This document shows, piece by piece, positions 27,451-35,880 of a stretch of DNA of 63,952 nucleotides. The position numbers and the translations under genes are program-made. Where the stretch lies: NCBI GenBank assembly GCA_002342035.1, contig DDPE01000034.1, forward strand, positions 1 through 63,952. The letters are read 5' to 3'. Source of the DNA: Asticcacaulis sp. UBA2476 (lineage in GTDB: Bacteria; Pseudomonadota; Alphaproteobacteria; Caulobacterales; Caulobacteraceae). The number at the start of each line of letters is the position of its first letter. Within the stretch, counting starts at the first letter, position 1. The notes below the pieces were generated by a model. It was not told the origin of the DNA, did not search any database, and was given only the letters and a program-made list of their open reading frames with translations.

Positions 27451-29040
27451 TCACACCCGATCCCACGGATGGGACAGCGTCGGCGCATTGACATGGCGGC
27501 GCATGTCAAACCTAAGCTCAGCCCCGCTGCCGGGGGCCAGTTCCAGCGTAACTTGATTGGCCTCTATGGCGGTTTTGACACCGCCCACGTCCATCGACGC
27601 AAACTGATGCTCACCATAACCACCGGCCTGTATGGTGACCGTCCTTGCCCGAAACGGATGGGTGTTCACCAGCGTCAGGGTCGTTGAGGTATCGGTCAGT
27701 TCGCTGACCAGCGCCGCCACATCTTCGGGGATGCCTGCCCTGCGCTTGACCGGATCGAAATAACGCAGACGGGCATAGAGCAGCGCCCCGCCTTGGGGGG
27801 CCGAGGTCTTTGACCAGGTCGGCCGCGCAATATGGATCGCCCCGCACATCAGATGCAGCAGGGGCGTCACCGTCGCCGGATTGAACTTCAAAAGCGCGTC
27901 GGCCAGACGCGTCTCTTTGGTCGTGGTATCCTTGGCCAGCGTGTCCATCTTTTTGCGCACGGTCTCCAGCGTCTCACGCAGGGCCGTAACCGGATAACCG
28001 TCGTGTTGACCGCCAAGATATTGCACCCACGGGTGATTGGTATCGGCGCGCGCGTAATCGCTTTGGCGCATCGACATGTACCAGATATCCAGCCCGTTGG
28101 TGCGATATGGGCCGGGCTTATAGCTATAGGGCCCGTCATTACCGAACATGGTCGGGATCATGGACACGCCGTCGACCGTCTTAGCCTGCGCATTGATGGC
28201 ATCGGTTTGATCCCGCCAGACCTGAAGATATTTGTCATCACCGGTCAGCAAGTAGGCGTTCAAAAAGGCCACGATGGCCCGCGGCACCCGGTTGCGGTCT
28301 TCGCGCTTACCCGACACCGGATCGACCGGCGAAAACCCCCAGCCATAGACGTTGCCGTACCATGCTTTTTGCGGCCCGCCGATACGGCCTTTCAGGTCGA
28401 CGAAGCTTGGGAAAATCCCGTTATTGCGACGGGCGCGGCCGATCCACGCATCCAGATACGTCGTGATCCAATCGCGGTATTTGCGCTCACCCGCCACCAT
28501 ATAGGCATTCATGACCAGACTGGTCGCCTGAAGGTTCAGGGGGCTGTCGCCCACCACGTCGGTATATTCAACATAGTGATCCAGCGTTTCCTGATAGGTC
28601 GTCTCACCGTGCTCCATGAAAAAGCCGGTCGGGTCAAACGGATCACCGGCCCAGTCCAGCGCCGTGGCCTTTCGCAGCAATGGTCCCTTTGAGCCATTGA
28701 TCATCGAGCGCATCAGCCTGCGGCGCGGGTCATAGTTGGGGGCAGACTTATCCTCGCCGTTATAAAAGCCGGAAAAGCGGCGGGCGCGATCCTGAAAGGC
28801 CGGATCGCGCGGTGCCGATAATCCCATCAGGTTGAATACCGACAGCCCTTCCGACAGATGTTGCCAGTCGTTCATGACCGGAAATTCGCGGTGGTACATA
28901 CCGTCGCGTGCTATCTCGGTCTCGACCGTTTTCAGCTCAGAATACTGCTTGAGGTGGCCTTCCCATGCCTTAGTGTAAAGCTCAAGCACCCGGTCAGAGC
29001 CACCCAGCGCATGCAGGTGCGGCCAGTCATGGGTGCAACA
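27451..29040 (-). pseudogene. 5'-truncated exported carbohydrate-cluster gene, interrupted by the element
   Basis: The frame reads from the element boundary into chromosomal sequence. A GTG at 28989 would give 512 residues, but upstream codons still encode protein-like sequence (HDWPHLHALGGSDRV) until TAG at 29041-29043. There is no signal peptide and no ribosome site at the GTG, while the neighbouring genes encode exported enzymes. I conclude that the N-terminal part was removed when the element integrated. The remaining protein is helix-rich with tryptophan/tyrosine blocks (FDPTGFFMEHGETTYQETL, WYGNVYGWGFSPVDP, MIPTMFGNDGPYSY) suggestive of an alpha/alpha toroid enzyme. I do not recognise the family. 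The missing 5' part should lie at the far end of the element. Confidence 0.7.
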
Positions 29041-29191
29041 CTAAAAATATGTGCTTGATTTTTAATCATTTTTTCAATACTATCAAAGACTAAAAGGAGA
29101 ACATTCTACGAGCGAGCGCACTCCAAAAACGGCCAAATACTACCATTTACGATCTCTCACTGCACTCATTTTGCACTCACTGGACCTGCAA
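29041..29191. other. Element left end / integrase leader, candidate att region
   Basis: An AT-rich 150-bp stretch between the truncated chromosomal frame and the integrase. It contains a direct repeat TGCACTCA (29161-29168 and 29172-29179), the sort of short repeat bound by integrase arm domains, and a symmetry GATTTTTAATC (29057-29067). The crossover core should be close to 29030-29043, but it cannot be defined without the right end. Confidence 0.45.
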
Positions 29192-30316
29192 ATGGCTACC
29201 TTTACGAAGCAAAAATCAGGACGGTGGCGGGCTCAGGTCCGTCGGATGGGGCATGAGCTCAGCGAAACCTTCCTTCTGCGTCAAGATGCCGAAGCCTGGG
29301 CGAGACGGGCGGAATGTGAGATCGACAATGGAAAGACGCCCACCTCGATAAACGTCGCAGGTGTCAAAACATTCGGTGGCCTTATAGACCTTCATCTGGA
29401 AGATATGAAGTCGGTCAGCAAACAAATTGGCAGGTCGAAGGCGTTCAGCATGGCCCAACTGAAAAAGGCGTTGGGCAAAATACGCTTCGAGCACTTGGAT
29501 CGTGAACGGATCATCCAATTTGGTAAGGCACGCGCCGAAGAAGGCGCTGGCCCGGCAACACTCAGTATCGATATCGGTTATATCCGAACAATACTATCTC
29601 ATGCCGCCGCAATTCATGGAGTGCCAACAACGGTTGAGCACGTTGATTTGGCCCGGATAGCTTTAGGCAGGCTCGGACTTGTCGGCAAAGGTAAGGAACG
29701 GAACCGGCGACCAACTGAAGATGAAATATCTGCTTTGCTTAACTATTTTCAGACAGGCGGCGGCACTTGCTTTCCTATGGGGCGTATCATTTGCTTCGCA
29801 ATCGCCACAGCTATGCGACAGGAAGAGATTTGCCGCGTTACATGGGCGGATCTATCGCCGCGCATGCGCACGCTGATTGTAAGAGACCGGAAGGACCCAA
29901 AAGAGAAAAAGGGAAATGACCAAACCATCCCACTGCTCTCGGTCAGCGGTTACGATGCCTGGGCACTCATTCAAGAACAGCGACTATCCGGGCATGGAAA
30001 TCGTGAGCGCATATTTCCTTATAATGGAAAGTCCGTCGGCACGGCGTTCCGCAGGGCCTGTGTGGAGTTGGGAATAGAGGATTTGCACTTCCACGACTTC
30101 CGCCATGAGGGCACAAGCCGTCTGTTCGAAGCTGGCTTTGAGATTCCACAGGTTGCGTTGGTTACCGGCCATAAGGACTGGAAAATGCTTAAACGCTATA
30201 CGCATTTAAGACCTCAGCACCTTCACATTATCGCAAAATCGCTGCCCCAGCAGACACCGGCAAACTATGACTGGGATGAGCATTTCCAGCAGAGCCTGAC
30301 GTCGAAGGCAATTTGA
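29192..30316 (+). CDS. Tyrosine-type site-specific recombinase (element integrase)
   Basis: A 374-residue integrase. The N-terminal 60 residues resemble a shortened arm-binding fold (FTKQKSGRWRAQVRRMG), a core-binding SAM-like helical domain follows (about 70-160), and the catalytic domain has the expected residues: arginine in TAMRQEEICRV near 207, HDFRHEGTSR near 300, histidine in VTGHKDWK near 325 and the nucleophile in KRYTHL near 336. I start at the ATG at 29192; an in-frame TTG at 29171 is less likely. It lies next to the boundary with the truncated chromosomal gene, as expected for the enzyme that inserted the element. Confidence 0.93.
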   Translation: MATFTKQKSGRWRAQVRRMGHELSETFLLRQDAEAWARRAECEIDNGKTPTSINVAGVKTFGGLIDLHLEDMKSVSKQIGRSKAFSMAQLKKALGKIRFEHLDRERIIQFGKARAEEGAGPATLSIDIGYIRTILSHAAAIHGVPTTVEHVDLARIALGRLGLVGKGKERNRRPTEDEISALLNYFQTGGGTCFPMGRIICFAIATAMRQEEICRVTWADLSPRMRTLIVRDRKDPKEKKGNDQTIPLLSVSGYDAWALIQEQRLSGHGNRERIFPYNGKSVGTAFRRACVELGIEDLHFHDFRHEGTSRLFEAGFEIPQVALVTGHKDWKMLKRYTHLRPQHLHIIAKSLPQQTPANYDWDEHFQQSLTSKAI

Positions 30317-30571
30317 TGATGCTCAAACAACGAATGGTAAAAAACTTGCCGCAAATGGAGGGGTCGGATGATCAATGAATTCGATGGTCGATCAACGAAC
30401 GCAATCGACGCTGGGTTAGGCACCCGTTTGCCTAAAGAAAAACCCGCCATAAGGCGGGCTGTTCCGTATCTATTGACTATGGGGGAAGGTTTTCACCCGC
30501 GAACCTCAAAGCCGTATGGAGGTGTAGATAAACCACGAGCCTGCATTTGTCAAGGAATTCGAGCCTGAACC
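30317..30571. other. Intergenic stretch with hairpin (CCCGCC-ATAA-GGCGGG)
   Basis: A 255-bp gap after the integrase. The perfect hairpin at 30443-30458 is flanked on its left by A-rich sequence, so on the minus strand it reads as a stem followed by TTTTTCTTT: an intrinsic terminator pointing leftward, opposite to the integrase. A 66-codon frame (30368-30568) spans the gap but has no family resemblance and covers the hairpin, so I do not call it a gene. Confidence 0.5.
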
Positions 30572-31234
30572 ATGCCCTATGCCTTCTCAAATGCGGAAAT
30601 CTCTGATTTCGAGGCCCTACTCTCGCCGCCCAGATTTGCCACCTATTTGCGCGAAACAAACGGTGACAGGCATCGCGCCTTGGAACTTTGCATTTGGAAT
30701 ACACAGGTATCAGAGGCATTCTATAGCATACTTCAGTTTTGTGAACTAGCGGTGCGTAATGCAGCAGTCGAAGCCATCGAAAGTGAGTTTGGCGCAAACT
30801 GGCATCTGAACCGAGGCTTTGTGTACACGCTTTCCACGGCCAAAGGGCGCTACTCTCCTCGTACTGACCTAGTCAATTGTTCGCAGAATCAACCCACTGC
30901 TGGCAAGGTGGTCGCAGAATTGAAATTTGCTTTCTGGCAATACATCTTCGTCAAAAGCCATGACCAACGCCTTTGGCTCCCGCACCTCGCAGCCATTTTC
31001 CCTGGCTGCGACAACGCATTGAGCGTCGCTCAGGCACGCGCCAAAATTCATAGCGACTTAGATGCGATAAGAAAATTTCGCAATCGAGTGGCTCACCATG
31101 AGCCCATTTTCAACAGAAACCTGATTGAGGATAAAGAACGGATTTTGACACTTGTGAGTTGGCGGCGCCCCGCCCTGGAACCATGGATTAACCAGTTTGA
31201 GCAGGTGTCTCAACTCTTGCAGGCACGCCCGTAG
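30572..31234 (+). CDS. Abi-like HEPN-domain protein
   Basis: A 220-residue helical protein that resembles the Abi_2/AbiD-F abortive-infection group. Near residues 169-176 it has KFRNRVAHHEPIF, containing the R-x4-H motif of HEPN ribonucleases, and the N-terminal half has the usual pattern of an FATYL helix, ELCIWNTQVSEAFYSILQFCELAVRNA and a FWQYIF segment. Such proteins cut RNA when a phage is sensed and stop growth of the infected cell. No antitoxin gene is evident beside it, which fits solitary Abi proteins. It opens the first cargo zone of the element. Phage specificity and trigger are unknown. Confidence 0.75.
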   Translation: MPYAFSNAEISDFEALLSPPRFATYLRETNGDRHRALELCIWNTQVSEAFYSILQFCELAVRNAAVEAIESEFGANWHLNRGFVYTLSTAKGRYSPRTDLVNCSQNQPTAGKVVAELKFAFWQYIFVKSHDQRLWLPHLAAIFPGCDNALSVAQARAKIHSDLDAIRKFRNRVAHHEPIFNRNLIEDKERILTLVSWRRPALEPWINQFEQVSQLLQARP

Positions 31235-31296
31235 GAGGGACCTTTGGCTTTTATCTGCTCTCAAAATCAGTATACTTAGACTGATTATTCAAGTGT

Positions 31297-31347
31297 CTTC
31301 AGGTTCACATACATCGGGACTATGTGATGGCGCTACACCACCTGAAG
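31297..31347. promoter_or_regulatory. Nested inverted repeats upstream of the DUF5131 gene
   Basis: Two inverted repeats are stacked: TCACATA (31305-31311) with TATGTGA (31321-31327), and directly outside on the left CTTCAGGT (31297-31304) with ACCTGAAG (31340-31347). Left arms are contiguous, right arms are separated by 12 nt. A third copy of the inner arm (ATGTGAA, 31355-31361) follows. This is either a structured leader RNA or a set of operator half-sites for the DUF5131-TcmP genes. Confidence 0.4.
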
Positions 31348-31417
31348 ATGAGCCATGTGAATTAACGGTAATTAAGGATATATTGGGTTCATATCACCTG
31401 ACTAATGGAGGGTGTAG

Positions 31418-32197
31418 ATGGCCGAAACACAGATTGAATGGACCGACGCGACATGGAATCCGGTTGCCGGTTGCACAATCATGTCCAGTGGCTGCACCAA
31501 CTGCTACGCGATGGCGATGGCCAAGCGATTAGAAGCAATGCGGGTGGAAAAATATGCAGGCTTGACCCGAACGAGTGGGAAGCGAACCATTTGGACCGGG
31601 ATAGTGCGGGAAGACGAGAATGCCTTGCAAATTCCACATTCATGGAAAAAGCCCAGGAAAATCTTTGTTAATTCCATGAGTGATTTGTTCCATGACGCCG
31701 TCTCTGACGAATTCATTCTGAAGGTCTGGCAGGTCATGCGTGATACGCCAAGACACAACTATCAAATTTTGACAAAGCGTCCCGAACGCATGGCCTCCGT
31801 GGTCAGTCAAGTTATTGGCGATATCCTACCTAATGTTTGGCTAGGCACCAGCATAGAGGACGCCGCAGTGGCCGATAGAGTTGATCACCTGAGACAGGTT
31901 CCCGCTGCTATTCGCTTTATCTCTTTCGAACCCTTGATTGGTTCCGTCGGCGATATCGATCTGTCCAATATCCATTGGGCGATTGTTGGTGGTGAAAGCG
32001 GCAGCTCCGCGCGACCAATCCAGGAAGAATGGATCGATGAAATCTATGGCCAGTGCCTTGACTACGGGACCGCGTTCTTTTTCAAGCAGTGGGGGACATG
32101 GGGTAAAGATAATAAACGCAGGTCGAAAAAGGCGAACGGTCGCGAATACAGGGGGACGACCTGGGATCAGATGCCGATCCATTCGGCAGAGGCCTAA
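31418..32197 (+). CDS. DUF5131 (phage Gp37/Gp68-type) three-Cys protein
   Basis: A 259-residue protein of the phage Gp37/Gp68 family. Three cysteines at residues 19, 26 and 29 (GCTIMSSGCTNCYA) form the conserved three-Cys motif that gives the TcmP partner family its name; other blocks are NSMSDLFHD near residue 86, ILTKRPERM near residue 116, and WLGTSIED near residue 141. The cysteine spacing and TIM-barrel-like pattern suggest an iron-sulphur, radical-SAM-like enzyme, which is inference. A TcmP gene begins 36 bp downstream on the same strand. The pair recurs in phages and islands and is suspected to modify nucleic acid or act in defence; its reaction is not known. Confidence 0.9.
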   Translation: MAETQIEWTDATWNPVAGCTIMSSGCTNCYAMAMAKRLEAMRVEKYAGLTRTSGKRTIWTGIVREDENALQIPHSWKKPRKIFVNSMSDLFHDAVSDEFILKVWQVMRDTPRHNYQILTKRPERMASVVSQVIGDILPNVWLGTSIEDAAVADRVDHLRQVPAAIRFISFEPLIGSVGDIDLSNIHWAIVGGESGSSARPIQEEWIDEIYGQCLDYGTAFFFKQWGTWGKDNKRRSKKANGREYRGTTWDQMPIHSAEA

Positions 32198-32233
32198 GCA
32201 TACGGCGGGAGCCCGTCAACAATTGGGGGACGA

Positions 32234-33481
32234 GTGGTCAGGAAACGTTACAACTGGAAAGACGGCGCTAAACTTGATGAGCACTCAAGGCGTAAACACA
32301 AGATCCTGAGTGAATATGTCCTTCAATATATCGTTGTTAGGTGCAAACACCCTCAGCAACCGCGATTTCGCTTTGCGATCGTAGATGGCTTTGCTGGGGC
32401 GGGACGCTATGGATGCGGGTCTGCTGGCTCCCCTCTGATCTTTATTGAACGTATCAAGACCGCGGCAGAGACAATTAATATAGCTCGGGCAGCAGAGAAA
32501 CTTCCCCCGATCAAGCTTGAATGCCATCTCGTTTTTAATGATGCCGATTGCGAGACAGTTGACTTACTGAAAGAGAATCTCGCGCCAATCCTTGCCGAGG
32601 CCAAAGCTAACGGACAACATCTGCAAATCGAGACAACTTATTTTAGTGAGCCGTTTGAGGCGGTTTACCCAAAAATAAAAAGCCTACTGGCTTCTTCGAA
32701 AATTACCAATGCACTGTTCAACCTGGACCAATGCGGACACAGCTACGTTGATCGTAGTACCTTAGTTGATATCATACAGACTTACCAATCTGAGATTTTT
32801 TATACATTTAGCATCGAGTCATTTTTGGCATTCTTGAGTAAGACAAATGCCAACCTAATGTTATCACAACTGGCTTTCCTCGACCTTCCGCTTAATGACA
32901 TTGAGAAGCTTCAATTTCCGATGAGTAATGAACGTTGGATGGGAGCCGCAGAACGCCTTGTGTTCGGTGCATTTCAAGAATGCGCACCGTTTGTCAGCCC
33001 GTTTTCAATCCATAATCCTGATGGATGGCGCTACTGGTTTATCCATTTCGCAAAATCCTATCGGGCACGACAGGTTTACAATAACGTCTTGCATGACAAC
33101 AGTAGCGCACAAGCCCATTTTGGTAGAGCGGGTTTGAATATGCTGAGCTACGACGCCCGGCACTCCGAAGGGCACCTCTATCTCTTCGACTCAATCGGAC
33201 GTTCTACAGCAGTAGACCAACTTCGTGACGACATTCCACGTCTTCTCGCCGACCGTGGACAAGCCATGAAGGTTCTCGATTTCTACGAAGGTATTTACAA
33301 TCTGACGCCGGCCCATTCCGCAGACATTCTATCCTCGCTGGTGGATCACCCAGATCTGAAGGTTATCACCAAATCAGGGGGAGAGCGACGTAAAGCGAGT
33401 ACAATCAAGGTTGCTGACACTATCAACCTGAACCCTCAGCGCAGCTTTTACCAAATTCTCCGCCCATCTGAGCTGCGCTGA
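32234..33481 (+). CDS. tcmP: Three-Cys-motif partner protein TcmP (copy 1)
   Basis: A 415-residue TcmP-family protein starting at GTG. The N-terminal block RRKHKILSEYVLQYI and the IVDGFAGAGRY motif near residue 54 are family marks; the latter resembles the glycine-rich SAM-binding loop of class I methyltransferases. A later NLDQCGHSYVD near residue 162 occupies the place where methyltransferases have a DPP-type loop. The function is unknown; the family is defined by its association with DUF5131, present immediately upstream. Base composition is AT-rich relative to the host. It is convergent with copy 2, 14 bp away. Confidence 0.87.
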   Translation: MVRKRYNWKDGAKLDEHSRRKHKILSEYVLQYIVVRCKHPQQPRFRFAIVDGFAGAGRYGCGSAGSPLIFIERIKTAAETINIARAAEKLPPIKLECHLVFNDADCETVDLLKENLAPILAEAKANGQHLQIETTYFSEPFEAVYPKIKSLLASSKITNALFNLDQCGHSYVDRSTLVDIIQTYQSEIFYTFSIESFLAFLSKTNANLMLSQLAFLDLPLNDIEKLQFPMSNERWMGAAERLVFGAFQECAPFVSPFSIHNPDGWRYWFIHFAKSYRARQVYNNVLHDNSSAQAHFGRAGLNMLSYDARHSEGHLYLFDSIGRSTAVDQLRDDIPRLLADRGQAMKVLDFYEGIYNLTPAHSADILSSLVDHPDLKVITKSGGERRKASTIKVADTINLNPQRSFYQILRPSELR

Positions 33482-33495
33482 CGGAAAACTAACCG

Positions 33496-34395
33496 CTATT
33501 TCCTCTGTCTCGATGCTTTGGGCAACCGCTCACCCATGCTCAAAATATAGTTCGCTCCCTCAAGACCCTTCTTATGTGGGCCTGCCCACAGCAAATGATA
33601 GAGCGGCGCACCGCGCGTATTGCAGATGAGCCTTGGGGTTGATACGTGACCGAATGCCGCTTTGAGATTGCGCCGGTATAACTGAAGTAATCGTTCAGAG
33701 TAATCTTCCCGTTTTCTAATTTCGGTAGATCCAAAGAGTCCATCTGCGTCGGACGAGTAAACTTCATCGAACCATTCGTGACTACCGAAATACCGGTCTA
33801 GGGTATCCGACCAAGCTGACGGCACTTCGCCGTTATTGGGCAGCATCCTATTGATTGCCATATTCAAAGCAAAATTAACAACCACCTCAAATAGGCCAGT
33901 TTCCGCCAAAGACTGAACACTCTCCCATTCAAGGCGGGCACCGAATGGGTCGAGAAAAGCGACCCCCCGGTGCTTTTGTTTGGAAATTGACTGACTCGTG
34001 ACCCAAGTAATCCCTTCTGCTGCGGTCATCTTTAGCGTCGTGATTTGCAACTTCTCACCGAATTCAGCCTGAAGTCCGTCCAATTCTTTGCCGCGCTTAG
34101 GGGCAGGTTCAATAAAAACGTACCGGGCGAATGGATTTGTGATCCCGAGCGCCACCCTGGGCGATCCATCGAGAAACTCTGCCTGCTCGTGATCGAGCGG
34201 ATCAGGTTCGGCGAGAAGCCCAAGGGCATCAACACCATCGGACTTTTTACGAACTTTAGCTCTTCCGCCGCCCGCAAATGCGTCAATATACAAAGTCCGC
34301 CAAGGTTGGTTTTTCAGGACCTTAGTGTAAAAATCTAAGTAACGCGCTAGGACATCCAGCTTCTCTTTTGCCCACGGGCCAACCTCAGCTACCAT
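33496..34395 (-). CDS. tcmP: Three-Cys-motif partner protein TcmP (copy 2)
   Basis: A second TcmP protein, 299 residues, with the canonical opening VGPWAKEKLDVLARYLDFYTK and YIDAFAGGGRAK near residue 40. The loop FLDPFGARLEW near residue 146 is the expected counterpart of the methyltransferase catalytic loop and differs from NLDQCG in copy 1, so the two paralogues are not recent duplicates. It lies on the minus strand, 60 bp downstream of the trb operon's DUF2274 gene, and converges with copy 1. It may be read through from the trb operon. Whether both copies serve the one DUF5131 protein is open. Confidence 0.87.
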   Translation of the reverse strand: MVAEVGPWAKEKLDVLARYLDFYTKVLKNQPWRTLYIDAFAGGGRAKVRKKSDGVDALGLLAEPDPLDHEQAEFLDGSPRVALGITNPFARYVFIEPAPKRGKELDGLQAEFGEKLQITTLKMTAAEGITWVTSQSISKQKHRGVAFLDPFGARLEWESVQSLAETGLFEVVVNFALNMAINRMLPNNGEVPSAWSDTLDRYFGSHEWFDEVYSSDADGLFGSTEIRKREDYSERLLQLYRRNLKAAFGHVSTPRLICNTRGAPLYHLLWAGPHKKGLEGANYILSMGERLPKASRQRK

Positions 34396-34455
34396 AAAGC
34401 CCTCACGTCAAGTTCAACCTCTTATATTGGTGGCAGTGTTTGCAACTCTCAGCAA

Positions 34456-34668
34456 TCACCGCTTTGCGTTTTTGTTAAAGCTTTTGTCACTCAACAGAAA
34501 TGCTTCCAGCATGAAAGGGATCAACTCGACAACTGGTTCGTTAACACCGTATGCTTCCTGATACCTCGTCGCATAGTCTTCTAGCGATTGATACAGATCA
34601 GAGCTCATGCTGATAGTCAACTTTTTAGGAGTACGGTCAGGTAACCGTCCCAGTTTGATTTCGGCCAT
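34456..34668 (-). CDS. DUF2274 protein (trb operon tail)
   Basis: A 70-residue protein of the DUF2274 family, a constant companion of trbI in alphaproteobacterial conjugation operons. The N-terminus KLGRLPDRTPKKLTISMS and the helix SDLYQSLEDYATRYQEAYG resemble a ribbon-helix-helix-like small protein. It starts 9 bp after the trbI stop. The role is unknown; a small DNA-binding or accessory function is a guess from its shape. Confidence 0.88.
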   Translation of the reverse strand: MAEIKLGRLPDRTPKKLTISMSSDLYQSLEDYATRYQEAYGVNEPVVELIPFMLEAFLLSDKSFNKNAKR

Positions 34669-34677
34669 TTCGGCCTC

Positions 34678-35880
34678 CTACGATGCGTAAGGTTTCAGGA
34701 TTAGGTCTTTGTGGACGACAACGCGCAAAGGCCATCCCGGTCGCACCGTAAGGCCAGGCTGGACGTTTAGCTGCTTCTCGACAATACGTTGTCCTGCTTG
34801 GTTGGCGCTCTGCTGTGTCGATTCACGGACGGCCTTCACAAGGTCGCTGTCGGTATCGGAGCCGGTCTGACCCGCAATCCCCAAAAGGCTCGACAGGCCG
34901 ACGCCTTTGAGAAGCGACCATGTGTGGTAATCAACTTTGTCAGAAAGGCCAGCATAGCCCGCTTCGTCAGTGGCAGGCAGATTATCAAGCCCTAGGGATG
35001 ATCCGTCAGGCATAATCAGGCGCTGCCATATCACCAAAGCACGAGACTGTCCGAAAGCCACCACGCTGTCATAGCGGCCAATCAGGCGGGAACCTTGCGG
35101 AATCAGGAGAACTCGCCCCGTCACCGTGTCATAAACATTGGCTGTGACCTGCGCGATCGTCATCCCAGGTAAGTCCGATTTCAGTCCGGTAATCAAGCTG
35201 GCATTGATGATTGTACCCGCCATGACCTGATAGGGTGAGGCCGGGGTTTGCAGACCCTGACTGTTGTAAAAATCCGCTTTTGATCCCTGCCCTATAAAGT
35301 CCAGCTTACGGCCCTGCGCATTCTGATCCTTATCAGGGTCAAGGTTTAAACCCGCTCCTGCTTGTGTCGGAACCACTAAGCTTGCGTATGTCAGCCCTGT
35401 ATTGGCACTTTCCATTGAAAGCGCCGCCGCAGCCCCCCGATCATTCACACCGAAAAACAGACCAGATTCGTGAGTGGATCGCTTTGACGCCTGATCTGCC
35501 GAACCTGAAGTCGATGGCTCTTTCAACTGCGCCTGCTGGTGTTCAAGGATGGGTTTTCCCAAATCGCCAGGAAGCGGCGGTCCGAGCTGGGGCACACCTG
35601 CCGGCACGTCCGCGTAGGTCTTCGGCAGATTTTGCAACTGATCGGGCTTAGGCTTCTGCGCATCAGAAGCCTTTTCGGGGTCATAGCCTGAAGATTGATC
35701 AGCGACAGCTTTGACCTCCGGTCTTTTCAACCCAAGCCATGTGACCGCGACGATTCCGACGCAGGCTAAAGCCGCGGCACCAATCAGCAGGTTGCGCTTG
35801 AAGCGTACCACTTTACGCGGTCTCGCACGTAACACCAGAGTTTCAGGGTCGGCCTTCGGGACATCTGCCGGCTCAGTCAT
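34678..35880 (-). CDS. trbI: TrbI/VirB10 conjugal transfer protein
   Basis: A 400-residue VirB10-type protein that links both membranes in the mating channel. A cytoplasmic N-terminus is followed by one transmembrane helix (about residues 31-51, LLIGAAALACVGIVAVTWLGL region), a proline-rich periplasmic linker (about 70-130; LQNLPKTYADVPAGVPQLGPP), and the C-terminal VirB10 fold (YQVMAGTIINASLITGLKSDLPG, LLIPQGSRLIGRYDS, DGSSLGLDNLPATDEAGYAGL). Its start overlaps the trbG stop by 8 nt. Confidence 0.95.
   Translation of the reverse strand: MTEPADVPKADPETLVLRARPRKVVRFKRNLLIGAAALACVGIVAVTWLGLKRPEVKAVADQSSGYDPEKASDAQKPKPDQLQNLPKTYADVPAGVPQLGPPLPGDLGKPILEHQQAQLKEPSTSGSADQASKRSTHESGLFFGVNDRGAAAALSMESANTGLTYASLVVPTQAGAGLNLDPDKDQNAQGRKLDFIGQGSKADFYNSQGLQTPASPYQVMAGTIINASLITGLKSDLPGMTIAQVTANVYDTVTGRVLLIPQGSRLIGRYDSVVAFGQSRALVIWQRLIMPDGSSLGLDNLPATDEAGYAGLSDKVDYHTWSLLKGVGLSSLLGIAGQTGSDTDSDLVKAVRESTQQSANQAGQRIVEKQLNVQPGLTVRPGWPLRVVVHKDLILKPYAS

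Noticed and set aside
30470..30560. tRNA-like sequence after the integrase (GTTTTCACCCGCGAACC region)
   Set aside because: The apparent T-arm does not pair properly and no acceptor or anticodon stem can be formed, so it is not a tRNA attachment site.
30368..30568. 66-codon frame between integrase and the Abi-like gene
   Set aside because: It overlaps a perfect hairpin, has no family match I recognise and no convincing ribosome site.
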